DNA of 34,393 bases from CAZCTC01 sp964501335. GTDB lineage: Bacteria > Chloroflexota > Anaerolineae > B4-G1 > SLSP01. Location: NCBI GenBank assembly GCA_964501335.1, contig CAZCTC010000080.1, forward strand, positions 1-34,393, written 5' to 3'. The notes under the pieces were generated by a model, which saw nothing but the letters and a program-made list of their open reading frames with translations, had not been told where the DNA came from and searched no databases. Below, one piece after another: positions 23,485 through 31,740 of this stretch (position 1 is its first letter; every line of letters starts with the position of its first letter). The position numbers and the translations under genes were made by a program.

Positions 23485-24177
23485 ATGGCCGATGACCGTA
23501 TTTCAATCGAATCCGAACTGGCGAAGATCGTGCAGGCAATGGCTGCGCAGGAAGCCTTGCGGGGGACTTTATCGGATGAGCAGCTGGAAATTGTATTGGC
23601 TGTATTGCGTGGCCGGCGCGATGACTGTCTGGCTCGGTTGAATGGCTCGGGGGCGGTGGCTCAAGGGGACCATGCGACAGCCGTAGGTGAACGTGGAGTA
23701 ATTGTGGACGGCAATGTGGGGCGGGATGTTATTACGGGGACGGTGATCAATGAGTTGCCGGCCGCGGTATTGCAGCTTTTCGCCCGGCAATTTGGGTTCG
23801 ATCCGGGCGCTTCGGATGCGGAGGCTTTGCGAAGCTATTTTAACAATGTGGTGTTGGAACGGCACAGCAAGCTTTCGTTTCAGTTTATTCGGCCTGAAAG
23901 GGGGCAGGTTTACACGGAATCGGCGGTGGATGTGGAGATGGTTTTCGTTCCCTTGCAGATGATGGATTCTGAAGTATTGAAGCAGCGTTCTCGCCGGGAA
24001 CATTTTGGCCGGGAACTGCTGAAGGAAGAGGCTGAACGGGCGGTTTCTTTGCCGGAGGTTTTGCGGAAATATCCCTGCCTTTTATTACGGGGTAAACCCG
24101 GCTCTGGTAAGACGACAATATTGCGCCATATTGCGCTGGCTTTTGCCCGGGGGGAGCAACAGGAAAAACAGACATAG
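23485..24177 (+). pseudogene. NACHT protein truncated just after its P-loop
   Basis: 230 residues starting at an ATG; the strongest signal ahead is GAGGG. Residues 1-55 are helical, residues 56-90 repeat the shared Gly/Val motif (VAQGDHATAVGERGVIV, then GNVGRDVITG), and after a spacer with CARQFGF-like helices comes the P-loop GKPGSGKTTILRHIAL. The frame stops 17 residues later. No Walker B, arginine finger or C-terminal sensor follows in any frame, so the gene has lost its 3' part, and it cannot hydrolyse ATP as a NACHT normally does. It could still act as a dominant-negative or an assembly partner, but decay by deletion is simpler. Confidence 0.6.
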
Positions 24178-24467
24178 TTTTTAAAAATCGCCCATGCCCA
24201 TTATCGAATGGTTTAAAGGGCATGGGCGGCTTGAAAATCAACTCTATGGCGCATTTGATAGGGCCTTCGGGGAAATCTCCATCGGGTATGTAAGGATTCT
24301 GGAGATGAAAATTTAGCTGTATTGTGGGGCATCGCCCTGTATTTGTTAAGTCAGGATTCTCGTACCCGTCTGGATATTGCCCTATCGGGCCCATTTGTGG
24401 GGGTGCTCATTGCCTGAATGTGTTCACTCTGTATAGTTTCCTTAGTCCTGTATTCAAAAGCTCTGGA
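24178..24467. other. Gap with one doubtful minus-strand frame
   Basis: About 290 bases between the truncated NACHT gene and the minus-strand leader-like protein. A minus frame begins at ATG 24394 and has protein-like composition for about 70 codons (for example QNPYIPDGDFPEGPI) but no ribosome binding site, and then runs on antisense through the NACHT gene without a stop. It could be a 3'-truncated gene cut at the same junction as the NACHT gene; it is not called as a gene. Confidence 0.4.
24189..24228 (-). terminator. Terminator-like hairpin, minus strand
   Basis: CGCCCATGCCC (24189-24199) pairs perfectly with GGGCATGGGCG (24218-24228). On the minus strand the stem is followed by ATTTTT, so it fits a terminator for the minus-strand radical SAM operon; on + it also directly follows the truncated NACHT gene. 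Confidence 0.6.
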
Positions 24468-24989
24468 TCATTTTGGGTCGTGCTCCTCAAGGTTTCGTTT
24501 GGCCTTGAGTTCTTTGATTTCTGTTGCTTGTTTTAAGATCAACTCATTCTGTTCAGCAATTTGAGCGTTCTGAATATCGATCAATCTTTCCATACCTACT
24601 TGGGTCTGAAACACATCGACCTGCATCTTATCAATTTCTAGCATATCATCAATATTTTTCGGTTTTACATACCACGTTATATGGGAAGCTCTGACTACTA
24701 ATCGTACCGTACGTAACACCGGTGGAAGGGTGTTTATGTTACAGACCCGCATCCCGATGGGTCTAAGGGGTGGACAAATATCATCACCAGGCTCCCATTT
24801 TGAGAGTTGTTTTAGCTCAGTCTCGACCTTTTTTGCCACTTCCGGGTCTTTAAACTCGATTCCATGTTGTTGAAGGACCGCGAGCGGATCCTGAGCAAAC
24901 GCTGATCTTCTATCCTTGTCTTGAAGAAGCGCGTGCACAACTATTGCAAGTTGTTCGGTCTGATCTTCAAAAACAGATTTATTTGGCAT
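24468..24989 (-). CDS. NHLP/Nif11-leader-like protein with coiled-coil tail (173 residues)
   Basis: ATG preceded by AAAGGAGAG on the minus strand. Residues about 10-55 have the pattern of NHLP- or Nif11-type leader peptides: an amphipathic helix LAIVVHALLQDKDRR, then FAQDPLAVLQQHGIEF, followed by a second helix. Such leaders direct precursor peptides to modifying enzymes. However, the protein is long and ends in a Gln/Lys/Glu-rich coiled coil (about 125-165), which is not a typical small core peptide. It is 75 bases downstream of a B12-binding radical SAM gene on the same strand. It may instead be a partner that uses the leader-like module for docking. Confidence 0.5.
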   Translation of the reverse strand: MPNKSVFEDQTEQLAIVVHALLQDKDRRSAFAQDPLAVLQQHGIEFKDPEVAKKVETELKQLSKWEPGDDICPPLRPIGMRVCNINTLPPVLRTVRLVVRASHITWYVKPKNIDDMLEIDKMQVDVFQTQVGMERLIDIQNAQIAEQNELILKQATEIKELKAKRNLEEHDPK

Positions 24990-25064
24990 CGTGCTCTCCT
25001 TTCAAAAACTTGCTTCACGTACGAAAAAATAAAATCGTATCCGATGAATTGAAAAGTATCAGGG

Positions 25065-26534
25065 TTATATCATAGGCAAATTCCTTACATTTTGAGATAA
25101 CTCTGTCAGATTACGGAGGGCAGTCGCACTCCCCTCCGCTAAAGCCGGTCGTTTGAACCCTTCGAGAATCGCTTGAGGGACCTCATAGGCGATCATTTCT
25201 TCATTGATATGATTTACCCTTGCCAGGGCCTGAATTACGGCCACCCTTTCAGATATTTCCCAAATCTCGATGGGGGTCAGTTGGATGCCGCTGAAAAGGA
25301 GGTACCGGTCGCCAAAGAACCCATAGTTGTCGTATAGGCTGGCATTTACTTTGCCGGCCGCGGCGGCTTCATCCCAAAGCCGGGAGCCCGGCATCTGACA
25401 ATACCATTGCAACAAAACCCGTACTCCATACTTTGCATAGAGTTTGCATGCAAAATCGATGGTTTTCATGACATCGTTTTGGGTTTCCCAAGGGAATCCA
25501 AGGATAAAGGAAAAGTCACATCGCTGGCTGATACCCTGTTTGTAGAGGATGGCGGCGGCCCGTTCCAGACGGTCACAAGTAGTGCCTTTTCCTACCCGGC
25601 GGAGTCCTTCGTCATATCCGCATTCCGCTCCGACCAGGAATTGCGCTGAGATTGGAGCCAGGATGTCCACCAGGGCTGCGTCCAGGAGATCGTTAGCGCG
25701 GCCGTCAAAGGTGATCCGGATATCAGGGATTCTCTCGATCAAAAGTTTGCATATCTTTTTTGCTCTGTCTCGGTGTGCTAAAAACTCGTCATCCGCAATT
25801 TGCAGATTGCCCATTTGGGTTTTTTTCAAATAGGGAAGCAACTGCTCCACTCGGGAGACGAACTTTTCCGGGGGAATTCCTCGCCACGACCCCCGGTAAG
25901 ATGTGCTGCAAAAAGAGCAATTAAATGGACATCCCCTGGAAGATTCAATCGAAAGACCGTTGTATATTTCCAGAGGCACATGGTTGTAGTCGGCGACAGG
26001 AAATTGATACAGCTCATAGTCCAAAATAGGCGGATGAAGCTTTGTTCGACCGATAGAATTGCCGTTTCTGATACTGAGACTTGGAACCTCGCCCAGTTCT
26101 CTTTTGCCTTCCAAAGCTTCTACCAACATTGGAAGTGCAATTTCCCCTTCACCTCGGATAATGTAGTTCACGGGGCATGTTTTCAGGATATATTCGTCGA
26201 ACATAGTCCCGTGGATTCCACCCAGAACTATTTTGCTTTCGGGAAATTTATAGCGGATGGATTGGATACAATCCAGTGCGCAAGGCCATGAAAGGGTGGT
26301 CGCCGATATTCCGATCAGGGATGACTCCGCAATGTCTTTTTCATAGGGAGCCAGACTGAGCGAGCCCTGTGCGATTAGATCCGCTACTACGACTTCGTGT
26401 CCTTTCTGTCGCAAAATTGCGGCAAGCAAATAAACTCCATAAGGAGGACATTCCCGGCTTCTGTCCATTGCAACAGGTTGTAAAGTACTACCGACGTAAT
26501 CGAGAAGAAGGGAGGCAATCAGCGTAATCTTCAT
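25065..26534 (-). CDS. B12-binding radical SAM enzyme (489 residues)
   Basis: The start at 26534 (MKITLIASLLLDY) is preferred because a B12-binding domain begins there; the TTG at 26576 only adds 14 unusual Cys-rich residues. The N-terminal domain (about 1-140) has the Rossmann-like pattern of cobalamin-binding rSAM proteins with a PPYGVYLLAAILRQKGHEV segment and GGIHGT. The radical SAM core carries Cys202-x3-Cys206-x2-Cys209 (GCPFNCSFCS), ligating the 4Fe-4S cluster. Such enzymes methylate or rearrange unactivated carbons. The adjacent leader-like protein suggests a peptide or RiPP-like substrate; lipid or cofactor substrates cannot be excluded. Confidence 0.83.
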   Translation of the reverse strand: MKITLIASLLLDYVGSTLQPVAMDRSRECPPYGVYLLAAILRQKGHEVVVADLIAQGSLSLAPYEKDIAESSLIGISATTLSWPCALDCIQSIRYKFPESKIVLGGIHGTMFDEYILKTCPVNYIIRGEGEIALPMLVEALEGKRELGEVPSLSIRNGNSIGRTKLHPPILDYELYQFPVADYNHVPLEIYNGLSIESSRGCPFNCSFCSTSYRGSWRGIPPEKFVSRVEQLLPYLKKTQMGNLQIADDEFLAHRDRAKKICKLLIERIPDIRITFDGRANDLLDAALVDILAPISAQFLVGAECGYDEGLRRVGKGTTCDRLERAAAILYKQGISQRCDFSFILGFPWETQNDVMKTIDFACKLYAKYGVRVLLQWYCQMPGSRLWDEAAAAGKVNASLYDNYGFFGDRYLLFSGIQLTPIEIWEISERVAVIQALARVNHINEEMIAYEVPQAILEGFKRPALAEGSATALRNLTELSQNVRNLPMI

Positions 26535-27082
26535 TTTGTCACCATAGCTTTTTTTACATGGAATGGAACAACACAAATGAGCATAGCGATCCTCCTAATC
26601 GGTTTTAATGGGCCTAATCATAAAGTAAGGCTGGTCTCGAGTGATGAAATTAGCTACCTTGATCAATCTTGATTATTGTCCATGATTTTGTGCATGTCCT
26701 CTGGAAGGAAACAACAGCATATTTCAGGGGAATTTTTTTACTGGGAAGCTAAACTTTTGTAACTTTCAAGAATGATAAAGGCACGTTAAAGAAAGGTAAA
26801 TTCCAGAACAGTAAGATAACTCAATGGAGCAGGGTTCTAAGAAGCTACAATGGGGTAAACCGAAAAACAGAGACTAACAATAAAATAATAGCATAAATTC
26901 CCAGCTTGGCAATACTTAATTTCAAATTTATCGTATTTTCCAAGAAGACAAGCCTAATACATGGACAGAGTGCTTTGACGATTAGACTCGGAATCTAGGA
27001 TGTAGCCATTTCCTGGCGGATGATGACCACGCTTTGTTGGAAAAGCTCAATTGACATCTGGATCTTCATAACGGGCTAAAAT

Positions 27083-27116
27083 AGGGGCGCGCCATTTCTG
27101 GCGCGCCTCTATTTTT
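27083..27116. terminator. Strong bidirectional terminator without an obvious gene
   Basis: AGGGGCGCGCC (27083-27093) pairs with GGCGCGCCTCT (27100-27110), with one G-U, followed by ATTTTT on +; the minus strand also has a short T tract after it. No upstream + gene is seen. Confidence 0.7.
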
Positions 27117-27554
27117 ACCGAGGCCTCTCTCTTTCCCCCGAATAAAAATATAAAATTCAGCCTTGCCAGCCTCGCAACCATAATATAATGTTTTTATTCA
27201 TCTAATTAGCTCATTTAAAAATGCAATTACTCTGACTACCCGCTTCATTATCTACCATTAATTTGCCCCAGGAAGTAATTTTCTCTGCATTATTGCAATG
27301 CTTCTGTCACTCGGCACGGTATACTTTCTATGCTATTCTGTCGAGGTTGTTTAATCGTACTTTAACATCACTTTAAATAGGCTGATAAGTTCGTGATCAT
27401 TTTAACTCGCAAGAGTCCTCTATTGTAATGTCCTTGCCGAATTTTGCTGCCCTTTCTTGAGGATCATTCCAGGCCTTTAAGTGGCCTTCGATCTCCAGAA
27501 CTCTGTCTGCGGAGTTGTGCAGCTCATCGGCATTGACATTGTTTCCTGAATCGC

Positions 27555-27598
27555 TCCCGAATTGCGCCGGATTCCTTCCCGAATGGCACCGGATTCAT
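27555..27598 (+). repeat. Two degenerate 22-base direct repeats ahead of the integrase
   Basis: Two units of the pattern TCCCGAATTGCGCCGGATTC, the second with changes (TCCCGAATGGCACCGGATTC), lie in tandem 140 bases ahead of the integrase start. Arm-type sites of tyrosine recombinases often look like this, but decayed repeats are equally possible. Confidence 0.5.
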
Positions 27599-27738
27599 TT
27601 TTGACGATTTTCTGTGGTTAAATGTTCTTGCATTCCACGTTTTGACGGCGCGACACAGAAAACGGCAGGTGAATCGAGATTTCTGTACCTGCAACATTTT
27701 CATTCCGTTGCATCATGCCTGTTCTTGGAGGGTTTCTT

Positions 27739-28677
27739 ATGAAGCTGTACGATGATCTACATTTGGAGAGCTTGATCGGTCTTTTCCTGTTAGAGAAAAA
27801 GGCCGACGGTATGGCGAAACGCACGCAAAAAGAGTATGGTAAGGTCCTGGACCGCTTCCAACGCTGGTGTCGAGATCACCAATGCATCCTGGCGGAAGAC
27901 CTGAATCCCCGGCATATCCTGGAATATGCCGCCGATCTCCGCGACACCCGGTGGGCCGAAGCTACCGTAGCTTACCATATCCGCCCCGTGCGCGCCTGGT
28001 TGAACTGGCTATACCAGAACCAGTTGACAGAAACCAACCTGGCAAAAACCATCAAAGCTCCCGAAACGGTGATCCGCTCAGAAAGCATCCCGACCCTGGA
28101 AGAGATCGGCCTGGCCTTGAACGTCCCCGCCGGAAATCCGTTGCTGGACCTGCGGGACCGGGCCATCATTCTGATGATGTTGGATACCGGCGTTCGCGTC
28201 GGTGAACTCACCCACCTCACGGTCCAAAATTGGACCTGCAGGGCGGCCGAGCAGCGCTCCGAGATGCTCGTCTATGCCAGCAAAACCCGGAAAACCCGCA
28301 CGGCCTGCTGTGCGGAACTGTCCACCCTGGCAATGGCAGCTTATCTGAAAGCACGCGGCAAGGTCAGTCCGCAAGACAGTCTGTTTGTAGGCAACCACAA
28401 TCGTCCCTTGACCACTTCAGGAATCGACCACATGTTACGCCGGCGCGCCGCTCAGGCCGGCCTCCCCTCCAACAAACTTCACCCGCATATCTGGCGGAAA
28501 GCCTTCGCTACCTACGCCGCCGAAAACGGGATGGACCCCACCGTCTTGCTTACCTTGGGCGGTTGGTCCAGTATGGAGATGTTGAAAACCTACATCCAGA
28601 ACAATCCCCGGCGAATTGCAGATATGCACACCCGCACTTCACCGGTAGACAATGGGCTCAAAAAGAAGAAAAATTGA
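27739..28677 (+). CDS. Tyrosine recombinase / phage-type integrase (312 residues)
   Basis: ATG at 27739 is chosen because GGAGGG lies 7 bases ahead; the in-frame ATG at 27715 has no such signal. The N-terminal core-binding helical domain (about 1-105) precedes the catalytic domain: Arg153 in DTGVRVGELTH, Lys near 180 in SKTRKTR, His250-x2-Arg253 in HIWRKAF, Trp276 in GGWSS at the His/Trp site, and nucleophile Tyr285 in KTYIQNN. All active-site residues are present. It lies 170 bases upstream of a tRNA gene, as expected for an element that integrates at tRNA loci. It may serve the accessory region to its left. Confidence 0.92.
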   Translation: MKLYDDLHLESLIGLFLLEKKADGMAKRTQKEYGKVLDRFQRWCRDHQCILAEDLNPRHILEYAADLRDTRWAEATVAYHIRPVRAWLNWLYQNQLTETNLAKTIKAPETVIRSESIPTLEEIGLALNVPAGNPLLDLRDRAIILMMLDTGVRVGELTHLTVQNWTCRAAEQRSEMLVYASKTRKTRTACCAELSTLAMAAYLKARGKVSPQDSLFVGNHNRPLTTSGIDHMLRRRAAQAGLPSNKLHPHIWRKAFATYAAENGMDPTVLLTLGGWSSMEMLKTYIQNNPRRIADMHTRTSPVDNGLKKKKN

Positions 28678-28718
28678 CGACAACACAGCCACTCTAAATA
28701 AAGGCCATTGAACACCCA

Positions 28719-28748
28719 AGCCGGACCGGCAAAGGAACCGGTCCGGCT
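28719..28748 (+). terminator. Hairpin after the integrase gene
   Basis: AGCCGGACCGG (28719-28729) pairs perfectly with CCGGTCCGGCT (28738-28748). It lacks a T run, so it could be a weak terminator or a structural element between the integrase and the tRNA. Confidence 0.5.
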
Positions 28749-28813
28749 CTCGGAAAACCATTTGCAGAATAAAAGGCCCGTGGTATAATCTCAGGCGTAA
28801 AGCTGACATAGTC

Positions 28814-28842
28814 TTGATACCTATGTAAGCCTGTTTTAATCT
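28814..28842 (+). promoter_or_regulatory. Possible tRNA-Gln promoter
   Basis: TTGATA (28814-28819) and TAATCT (28837-28842) are 17 bases apart. Transcription would begin near 28849, the 5' end of the tRNA. Confidence 0.4.
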
Positions 28843-28848
28843 CTATTT

Positions 28849-28920
28849 TGGGGCGTGGCCAAGTGGTAAGGCGACAGACTTTGGATCTGTTTACCGTAGG
28901 TTCGAATCCTACCGCCCCAG
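28849..28920 (+). tRNA. tRNA-Gln (anticodon UUG)
   Basis: The acceptor arms TGGGGCG (28849-28855) and CGCCCCA (28913-28919) pair and G28920 is the discriminator. The anticodon stem ACAGA/TCTGT closes loop CTTTGGA, with anticodon TTG at 28881-28883. The T-loop TTCGAAT is standard. CCA is not encoded. Confidence 0.95.
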
Positions 28921-28934
28921 CCTCTGTATTACAG

Positions 28935-28960
28935 CGGCCCGGTCTCCCCGGGCCGTTTCT
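28935..28960 (+). terminator. tRNA terminator
   Basis: CGGCCCGG (28935-28942) pairs with CCGGGCCG (28948-28955) and is followed by TTTCT. It lies just after the tRNA and before the PfkB gene. Confidence 0.7.
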
Positions 28961-28986
28961 ATTTCCCCCAGAAAGGACTTTCATCC

Positions 28987-29895
28987 ATGCCCACTTCGCT
29001 CTTTGATACCGTTGTCGTCGGCAATGTCGGAATTGATACCAATGTCTACCTGCATGGCAACGACATTGATTTCAATGTGGAAGCAAATTTCACGGAAAAT
29101 GTCGATTACGTCGGTCAGGCCGGCGGCTATACCAGCCGCGGTTATGCCCAACTGGGAAAGAAAACTGCCTTCATCGGCTATGTCGGAGACGATCACAACG
29201 GACGATTCATCCGCGAAACCTTTGCTCACGACGGCATCGACACGCGCGCCCTCTTCATCGATCCCGCCGGCAGCAGCCGCAGCATCAATTTTATGTACCG
29301 CGACGGCCGCCGCAAAAACTTCTACGACGGCAAAAGCCATATGAATCTACAGCCGGACTTGACCGCCTGTCGAGAAGTTCTGGCCCAGACTCAACTCGCC
29401 CACTTTCATCTGCCCAACTGGGCCCGCAAACTCCTGCCCATCGCCCGAGAACTCGGCGTGACCATCGCCTGTGACCTGCAAGACATGGTCACGCTGGATG
29501 ATCCCTACCGCCGCGAATTCATCGCTTATGCCGACATCATCTTTTGCTCCGCCGTCAACCAAAAACCAGCCGATCTGATCCGCGCCTTCCTGCAACGCAA
29601 TCCCCGGCTGATCGTCGTGATCGGCATGGGAGCCCGAGGCTGCACCGTCGGTACCTCCTCCGGCATCGATTACTATCCCGCGGTCGAACTGGAAGCCCCG
29701 GTCATCGATACCAACGGCGCCGGAGATGGATTGGCGGTCGGATTCCTCACCAGCCACATCCTGGAAAAACGCCCGCTCGCGGAATCCATCCTGCGGGGTC
29801 AGATCACAGCCCGCTACACCTGCACGCAAAAGGCCTCCACCGAAAATCTCATCACGCCGGCCCAACTGGAACACTACGCCGGCCACCTCGCTTGA
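28987..29895 (+). CDS. PfkB-family carbohydrate/nucleoside kinase
   Basis: 302 residues, with GAAAGGA about 10 bases ahead of the ATG. A ribokinase-like fold: the N-terminal substrate region VGNVGIDTNVYL, the GQAGGYTSRGYAQLGKK signature with the glycine pair, and the C-terminal PfkB signature DTNGAGDG at 241-248, with Asp247 as the catalytic base. The substrate is likely a sugar (ribose, fructose or similar) or a nucleoside and cannot be fixed from sequence. It is the first of the backbone-like genes after the tRNA and converges with the protease gene over a terminator. Confidence 0.85.
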   Translation: MPTSLFDTVVVGNVGIDTNVYLHGNDIDFNVEANFTENVDYVGQAGGYTSRGYAQLGKKTAFIGYVGDDHNGRFIRETFAHDGIDTRALFIDPAGSSRSINFMYRDGRRKNFYDGKSHMNLQPDLTACREVLAQTQLAHFHLPNWARKLLPIARELGVTIACDLQDMVTLDDPYRREFIAYADIIFCSAVNQKPADLIRAFLQRNPRLIVVIGMGARGCTVGTSSGIDYYPAVELEAPVIDTNGAGDGLAVGFLTSHILEKRPLAESILRGQITARYTCTQKASTENLITPAQLEHYAGHLA

Positions 29896-29904
29896 TCATA
29901 ATTT

Positions 29905-29945
29905 AAATGAATTCGCAGCCGCCTTTGGCGGCTGCGAATTCATTT
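29905..29945. terminator. Bidirectional intrinsic terminator
   Basis: A perfect 19-bp stem (29905-29923 with 29927-29945) with a three-base loop lies between the convergent kinase and protease genes. Its outer bases are A/T-rich on both sides, so it can terminate both strands. Confidence 0.9.
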
Positions 29946-29959
29946 AGATCAAACTTAAT

Positions 29960-30937
29960 TTAAAACTGGCCCGCAATATACAATGTCCAAAACCCCCACA
30001 CAGCGACCAGCGTCAAAAGATACCCCCCCAACAAAGCCCCGACCTCCCAGAAACCGGGACGCGGCGCCCGCAACCGGATCCACACCTGCCAGGCAATTTT
30101 CGCCAGCTCTTCCGGTCCTATCGGATGGATCTCTTCATGGATCGCCTGGATCAAATCAGCCGCCACCGGCGCCGGAATCTCCCGACATTCACCAGCCGAT
30201 TCCACAATGCCCCTTTTCAGCAACCGCACAGTCACTCGATTGAATTTATACAAACTCCAGGTCTGTAAAAGCAATCCCAATCCTACGCCCACCCCCGCCC
30301 AGTTATCCAGATTGACCCCCAGACAAAGGATCATTCCAATGATAAAAATCTGAATCACCCATTGAAAACGATCCCGGCGCGGCGGCAACAACCCAAATAA
30401 AAACTGTCCCCCATCCAGCGGATAGATCGGCAGCAAATTCAAAGCATTGACCAGGATAAACATTCGCCCCGCTTCCATCCATTGATAATCATGGGTAATC
30501 CCAAAAACCATCCCACAAAAATACCCCAACAAAATCCCCGGAATCGGCCCCAAAAGATAAACGATCGATTGCTTGACCACCGAAACACACCCATATCCCG
30601 AAACGGCCGCTCCCAATAACGGAATGAAAAACATATAGAGATTACGATAGCCCAAAAAACGCATCCCCAAATAATGCCCGGCTTCATGGATAAAAAGCAC
30701 CACGATCATCAACTGCAACGTAAAGAAGGTAAATTCCTTCATAACCAGACTGACCAACCACCCCACAATCACAAACACCAACAACGACCCGGCCAGCACT
30801 CGCAATTGCCGGCCCCAATCTGTCGATTCGACCTGGAATTTAAGCAAAGTTGCCAATGCCTTACGGGAAACCGGATCAAGAGATAAAGGTTCCGTCTCAG
30901 GCCCGCCCTTCAAATCGAACTCTTCATAATTTCCCAT
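29960..30937 (-). CDS. M50-family site-2 protease-like membrane metallopeptidase
   Basis: The start at 30937 is chosen because GGAGG sits 5 bases ahead; an in-frame ATG at 30961 lacks one. 325 residues with a soluble N-terminus, several membrane segments (about 50-70, 75-95, 115-150, 160-175, 200-230) and the zinc motif HEAGH at 84-88, completed by NLLPIYPLDGG (Asp175). These features define the site-2 protease family, which cleaves transmembrane substrates in regulated intramembrane proteolysis or sporulation. The C-terminal 70 residues form an extra soluble part followed by a final membrane segment. No anti-sigma factor is next to it, so the substrate is unknown. Confidence 0.88.
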   Translation of the reverse strand: MGNYEEFDLKGGPETEPLSLDPVSRKALATLLKFQVESTDWGRQLRVLAGSLLVFVIVGWLVSLVMKEFTFFTLQLMIVVLFIHEAGHYLGMRFLGYRNLYMFFIPLLGAAVSGYGCVSVVKQSIVYLLGPIPGILLGYFCGMVFGITHDYQWMEAGRMFILVNALNLLPIYPLDGGQFLFGLLPPRRDRFQWVIQIFIIGMILCLGVNLDNWAGVGVGLGLLLQTWSLYKFNRVTVRLLKRGIVESAGECREIPAPVAADLIQAIHEEIHPIGPEELAKIAWQVWIRLRAPRPGFWEVGALLGGYLLTLVAVWGFWTLYIAGQF

Positions 30938-31068
30938 CGTCACCTCCTGCCTTACTTTCATTATATAACCTAAATATAACTCAACTATCCAACTTCCCTC
31001 CCGGCAGAATTTGCATTCACCTCAAGAAGTGATAAACTACAGATAACTTACACTATAGGATTACGAGA

Positions 31069-31554
31069 ATGAGTGCAAAGGTTAATCTTGTTGGTCATCC
31101 AGAAAATCTTAAAATAGAAGGCCACTCGGTTACATTCACCATGGTCCTCGGACCGGCAAATGAAAATCCCCCTAAAGGGATGCCGCTATTCAAACCCGTT
31201 ACCTACCGTGTTTTATGTTCTCTGCGTCAATACAATCGGGGCCGCTACGACGAAAACGATCAGTCCGATCTGATCATTGAAGGCTACCAGCGCCCCGACA
31301 TCGACAAAGACGGCCGTCTTTTTATCGCCGTCGTCCCCACTTCGCTCTCCAGCATCCAGATCCAGGATGAACGCAAACTCGTCCAGATCCGCGAGGCCTT
31401 CGTCAAAGCCGAAGAAGAATACGAAAAAGCCTGCGCCGAGTTCGGAGAAAACTCCCCCGAAGCCGAACCCCTGCTGGCCGCCTGGGAAAATCAAAAAGCC
31501 AACCTGCTCAAATTCCTGGATAAACGCCCTGAACTACGGAAAAAAGTTTTTTAA
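31069..31554 (+). CDS. Possible OB-fold protein, unknown function
   Basis: 161 residues from an ATG at 31069 without a clear ribosome binding site. The first about 100 residues follow a strand-rich pattern like an SSB/OB fold: VNLVGHPENLKIEGHSVTF, YRVLCSLRQ, SDLIIEGYQRPD and GRLFIAVVPTSL. The rest is a charged coiled-coil-like helix (ERKLVQIREAFVKAEEEYEKA) with a basic end. ssDNA binding is therefore a guess. It does not end in an acidic Pro-Phe tip like the protein at 802. Confidence 0.55.
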   Translation: MSAKVNLVGHPENLKIEGHSVTFTMVLGPANENPPKGMPLFKPVTYRVLCSLRQYNRGRYDENDQSDLIIEGYQRPDIDKDGRLFIAVVPTSLSSIQIQDERKLVQIREAFVKAEEEYEKACAEFGENSPEAEPLLAAWENQKANLLKFLDKRPELRKKVF

Positions 31555-31740
31555 GAATTCAAACTTGTTTTTTTAATATTTTATATCTATAATATAGATA
31601 GATCTCGTCGCTTTAGTTTCTAAATCCACAGAGATTGCAGTTCCTCCTGCTGCCGCTCAAGCATTGACGCTTGCCTCGCACATTCCACCCAATTTTTTAA
31701 TCTTCGGATCTCATTTTCAAAAATGGCAACCTTATCGGGC
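31555..31740. other. Short gap, nothing recognised
   Basis: AT-rich after the previous stop, then a pyrimidine-rich stretch. No frame, promoter or strong hairpin stands out before the inverted repeat beginning at 31741. Confidence 0.6.

Larger units (their letters stand above)
26577..27738. other. AT-rich gap without a supported gene
   Basis: About 1.16 kb between divergent genes. No frame has both a ribosome binding site and protein-like composition. It holds a strong hairpin terminator (27083-27115) with no gene ending just before it on + and short degenerate tandem units (27555-27598) ahead of the integrase. Possible contents are decayed genes or a non-coding RNA ending at the hairpin. 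Confidence 0.6.

Noticed and set aside
26990..27060. C-terminal-like fragment ending near 27053
   Set aside because: About 20 codons only, with a stop just upstream; too short to support a gene remnant.
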